Of a DNA stretch of 14,051 nucleotides, positions 13,501 through 14,051 are shown one piece after another. The notes under the pieces are model-generated. The model did no database searches. It was not told the origin of the DNA and saw nothing but the letters and a program-made list of their open reading frames with translations. The position numbers and the translations under genes were made by a program. Origin of the DNA: Rhodanobacteraceae bacterium UBA703 (lineage in GTDB: Bacteria; Pseudomonadota; Gammaproteobacteria; Xanthomonadales; Rhodanobacteraceae). The stretch is taken from NCBI GenBank assembly GCA_002297645.1, contig DBMH01000126.1:2871-16921 (forward strand), written 5' to 3'. Within the stretch, counting starts at the first letter, position 1. Each line of letters starts with the position of its first letter.

Positions 13501-14051
13501 CGTTCACGGTCGCGCCGAGCTCCAGCGGCAACGGCACGATCTCGCCCAATACGCCGCAGTCGGTGACGGTCGGCACGACCGCGACGTTCGTGCTGGCGCC
13601 GAACCTCCGCTACCACATCCGCGACGTGACGGGCTCGTGCCCGGCCGGCACGCTGAACGGCACCAGCTACACGACCGGCCCGATCATCGCCAACTGCACC
13701 GTGGTCGCGAACTTCGAGATCAACCCGCCGCATCATCTCGTCGTCGGGACGGTATCGAACGTGCCCCAGGGCGATCGCCTCGGCGCGGTGTCGGTGTCGA
13801 TCGTGGACGTGGACGGCCGCGTCGTCGTGGAGGACTCCAGCTCGCAGGTCACGCTGACGACCACCGCCTGCGGCGGCGCGGTGACGCTCGGACAGGCCAC
13901 CGTCGTCAACGGCGGCGTCACGTTCCCGGCCGACACGAGCGCGCGCTTCTACACGCTCGCGACCGGCAAGTCGCTGACCGCGAGCAGCGGCAGCCTGAGT
14001 GGCAGCGCGACGTTCAATGTCGTCGCCGGCGGCGAGCTCTTCTTCGCCGAC
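10575..14051 (+). CDS. very large secreted Asp-box beta-propeller protein with PKD domains, 3' end beyond window
   Basis: At least 1159 residues are open to the window edge. Start ATG 10575 follows GGGGGA with a four-base gap. Residues 1-26 are a Sec signal peptide (MSVKSIRWGWGLLLGLLVVM...VSA, then EEEG). Residues about 27-105 are a charged, possibly propeptide-like segment. About eleven Asp-box (BNR-like) motifs of the type (K/R)ST(D/N)(G/N)GxxW start near residues 161, 211, 254, 309, 366, 429, 477, 562, 661, 714 and 761. These indicate one or two beta-propellers of the sialidase/VPS10 type. Two PKD domains (about 810-892 and 893-975, each with WNFGDGG and NPSHTY) follow, then an InlB-like bacterial repeat (about 976-1050, 'GNGTISPNTPQSVTVG ... 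NCTVVANF'). The rest is beta-rich, with 'VSVSIVDVDGRVV'. Such proteins are exported glycan- or protein-binding surface or secreted factors. Catalysis cannot be claimed: an Asp-box fold alone does not show sialidase activity. A C-terminal sorting signal may lie outside the window. Confidence 0.85.
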   Translation, partial: MSVKSIRWGWGLLLGLLVVMPAAVSAEEEGERDDATARRKAMAEWYNDDYAKGSDGGLSQKQALFSPEYQRFLNEAAKRERENHAALMPYSGTSNPVIDSLAPFVAAANGNWINIGPTSANYADNGGRLYVTDAGRVNAIVTDPANPNTLYVAFSGGGVWKSTDGGSIWAAKTETLGSLSVGTIAMAPDNANTLYVGLGDPFDGTGMGLVKSTDGGDNWGNVVYLGDSTIIPAIEVAHSDPGIVLVGTNAGLYRSTNGGASFSKVTISTGVAVDPYVWSIAWGGGTNFVLSLEADHSNASYQTNGQIWRSTDNGATWTRSTGITDTNGITRLTVAAAPSDRNVMYVEAANNNSYTGSSTDLANFFKSTDNGVTWTGIGKSGTTYKTYTNATSTRVNTLLNGQGWYNQVVLIDPSNADVVYFGGALTAARTTDGGGTYAKATDWLAQSGLPYVHADFHAGHIASNGALYFGTDGGIFRSTNNGAAFTDTLNKGIASHLIYQVGSSTANRNAVVAGLQDNGTRVRDGNTAVFNQIIGGDGFGCNVNRSNANQMLGSLYYSRIYKSTNGGTSFSSACSGITECNNANTAPFITRIAEWKGDATGNTLFTYSNTKVYKSVNYAGAWSAIGATGLPTSSFSIRNVGVAASNVNTIGVVANSGRAYITTNGGTSWTQVGSTTSLPGNGLSLSSIAFDPANASIVYIASVAPDAAAKHLWRSTDGGTTWAAIDSSASGFPAGIPVNSLVVDPLTSSTLYAATHLGVYTSDDSGATWTRYGAGMPLVNVTDLYVADDATLIRAATFGRSVWEYAPSGNVAPTANFSFTTNNLTASFVDTSTDSDGTIASWAWNFGDGGTATQQNPSHTYAAAGSYAVVLTVTDNGGATNTISKTVTVTASNVAPTANFSFTTNNLTANFTDSSTDSDGTIASWAWNFGDGGTSTQQNPSHTYVVGGTYTVTLTVTDNGGATNTVAKTVTVSALTFTVAPSSSGNGTISPNTPQSVTVGTTATFVLAPNLRYHIRDVTGSCPAGTLNGTSYTTGPIIANCTVVANFEINPPHHLVVGTVSNVPQGDRLGAVSVSIVDVDGRVVVEDSSSQVTLTTTACGGAVTLGQATVVNGGVTFPADTSARFYTLATGKSLTASSGSLSGSATFNVVAGGELFFAD
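13002..13250 (+). repeat. first copy of a 249-base in-frame tandem repeat (PKD domain 1)
   Basis: This unit encodes 83 residues starting NVAPTANFSFTTNNLTASF and is followed directly by a second unit of equal length. Bases 13066-13123 (58 bases) are identical to 13315-13372. Confidence 0.85.
13251..13499 (+). repeat. second copy of a 249-base in-frame tandem repeat (PKD domain 2)
   Basis: It encodes 83 residues, NVAPTANFSFTTNNLTANF onward, offset exactly 249 bases from the first copy. The near identity at DNA level points to a recent duplication or to gene conversion. Confidence 0.85.

Noticed and set aside
10122..13736. 1204-residue open frame on the minus strand opposite the giant secreted-protein gene
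   Set aside because: The translation is a monotonous Val/Gly/Ala/Arg/Asp string with no domain. It is the mirror of codon bias in the Asp-box gene, which has a signal peptide, ribosome binding site and clear motifs.

Overview
The window is GC-rich, gene-dense bacterial chromosome. The gene set suggests a Gram-negative gammaproteobacterium near the Xanthomonadales (Lysobacteraceae or Rhodanobacteraceae): a HAD-UbiA fusion prenyltransferase, a Tat-exported isoquinoline-1-oxidoreductase-type molybdoenzyme, a TonB-like proline-rich membrane pair, and a large secreted Asp-box/PKD protein. This placement is inferred from gene content and base composition. No rRNA, tRNA, CRISPR array, IS element or phage gene was recognised.

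Layout. (1) 1-803, + strand: the tail of an alpha/beta hydrolase, then a small VOC/glyoxalase-fold protein starting at a GTG behind a strong ribosome binding site. (2) 1133-2709, + strand: two overlapping genes (ATGA junction) for single-pass, proline-rich proteins that share sequence motifs and look like diverged paralogs. (3) 2808-4244, + strand: a HAD-UbiA fusion, related to decaprenyl-phosphate phosphoribosyltransferases, separated from the pair by a 10-bp-stem hairpin. (4) 4303-7088, - strand: a two-gene operon (GTGA overlap) encoding a [2Fe-2S] subunit and a Tat-signal molybdopterin subunit, convergent with the UbiA gene across a strong hairpin. (5) 7392-8234, - strand: a secreted protein resembling the choice-of-anchor P family. 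Its 3' side carries four consecutive inverted repeats, the last of which is a good intrinsic terminator. (6) 8526-9848, - strand: an APC-superfamily amino acid transporter. (7) 9849-10574: a 726-base divergent intergenic region rich in palindromes. (8) 10575-14051, + strand, running off the window: a very large secreted protein with about eleven Asp-box motifs, two nearly identical PKD domains, an InlB-type repeat and a further beta-rich region.

How the genes work together. The molybdoenzyme subunits clearly form one complex, and the two TonB-like proteins are translationally coupled and probably act together. The remaining genes look like separate transcription units. No obvious multi-gene novel system is present. 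The most interesting items are the paralogous membrane pair, the hairpin-rich 3' region of the secreted-protein gene (a possible 3'UTR-derived RNA), the long palindrome upstream of the giant secreted protein, and the recent PKD duplication. Very long antisense or out-of-frame open frames occur over most genes. I treat them as artefacts of high GC.
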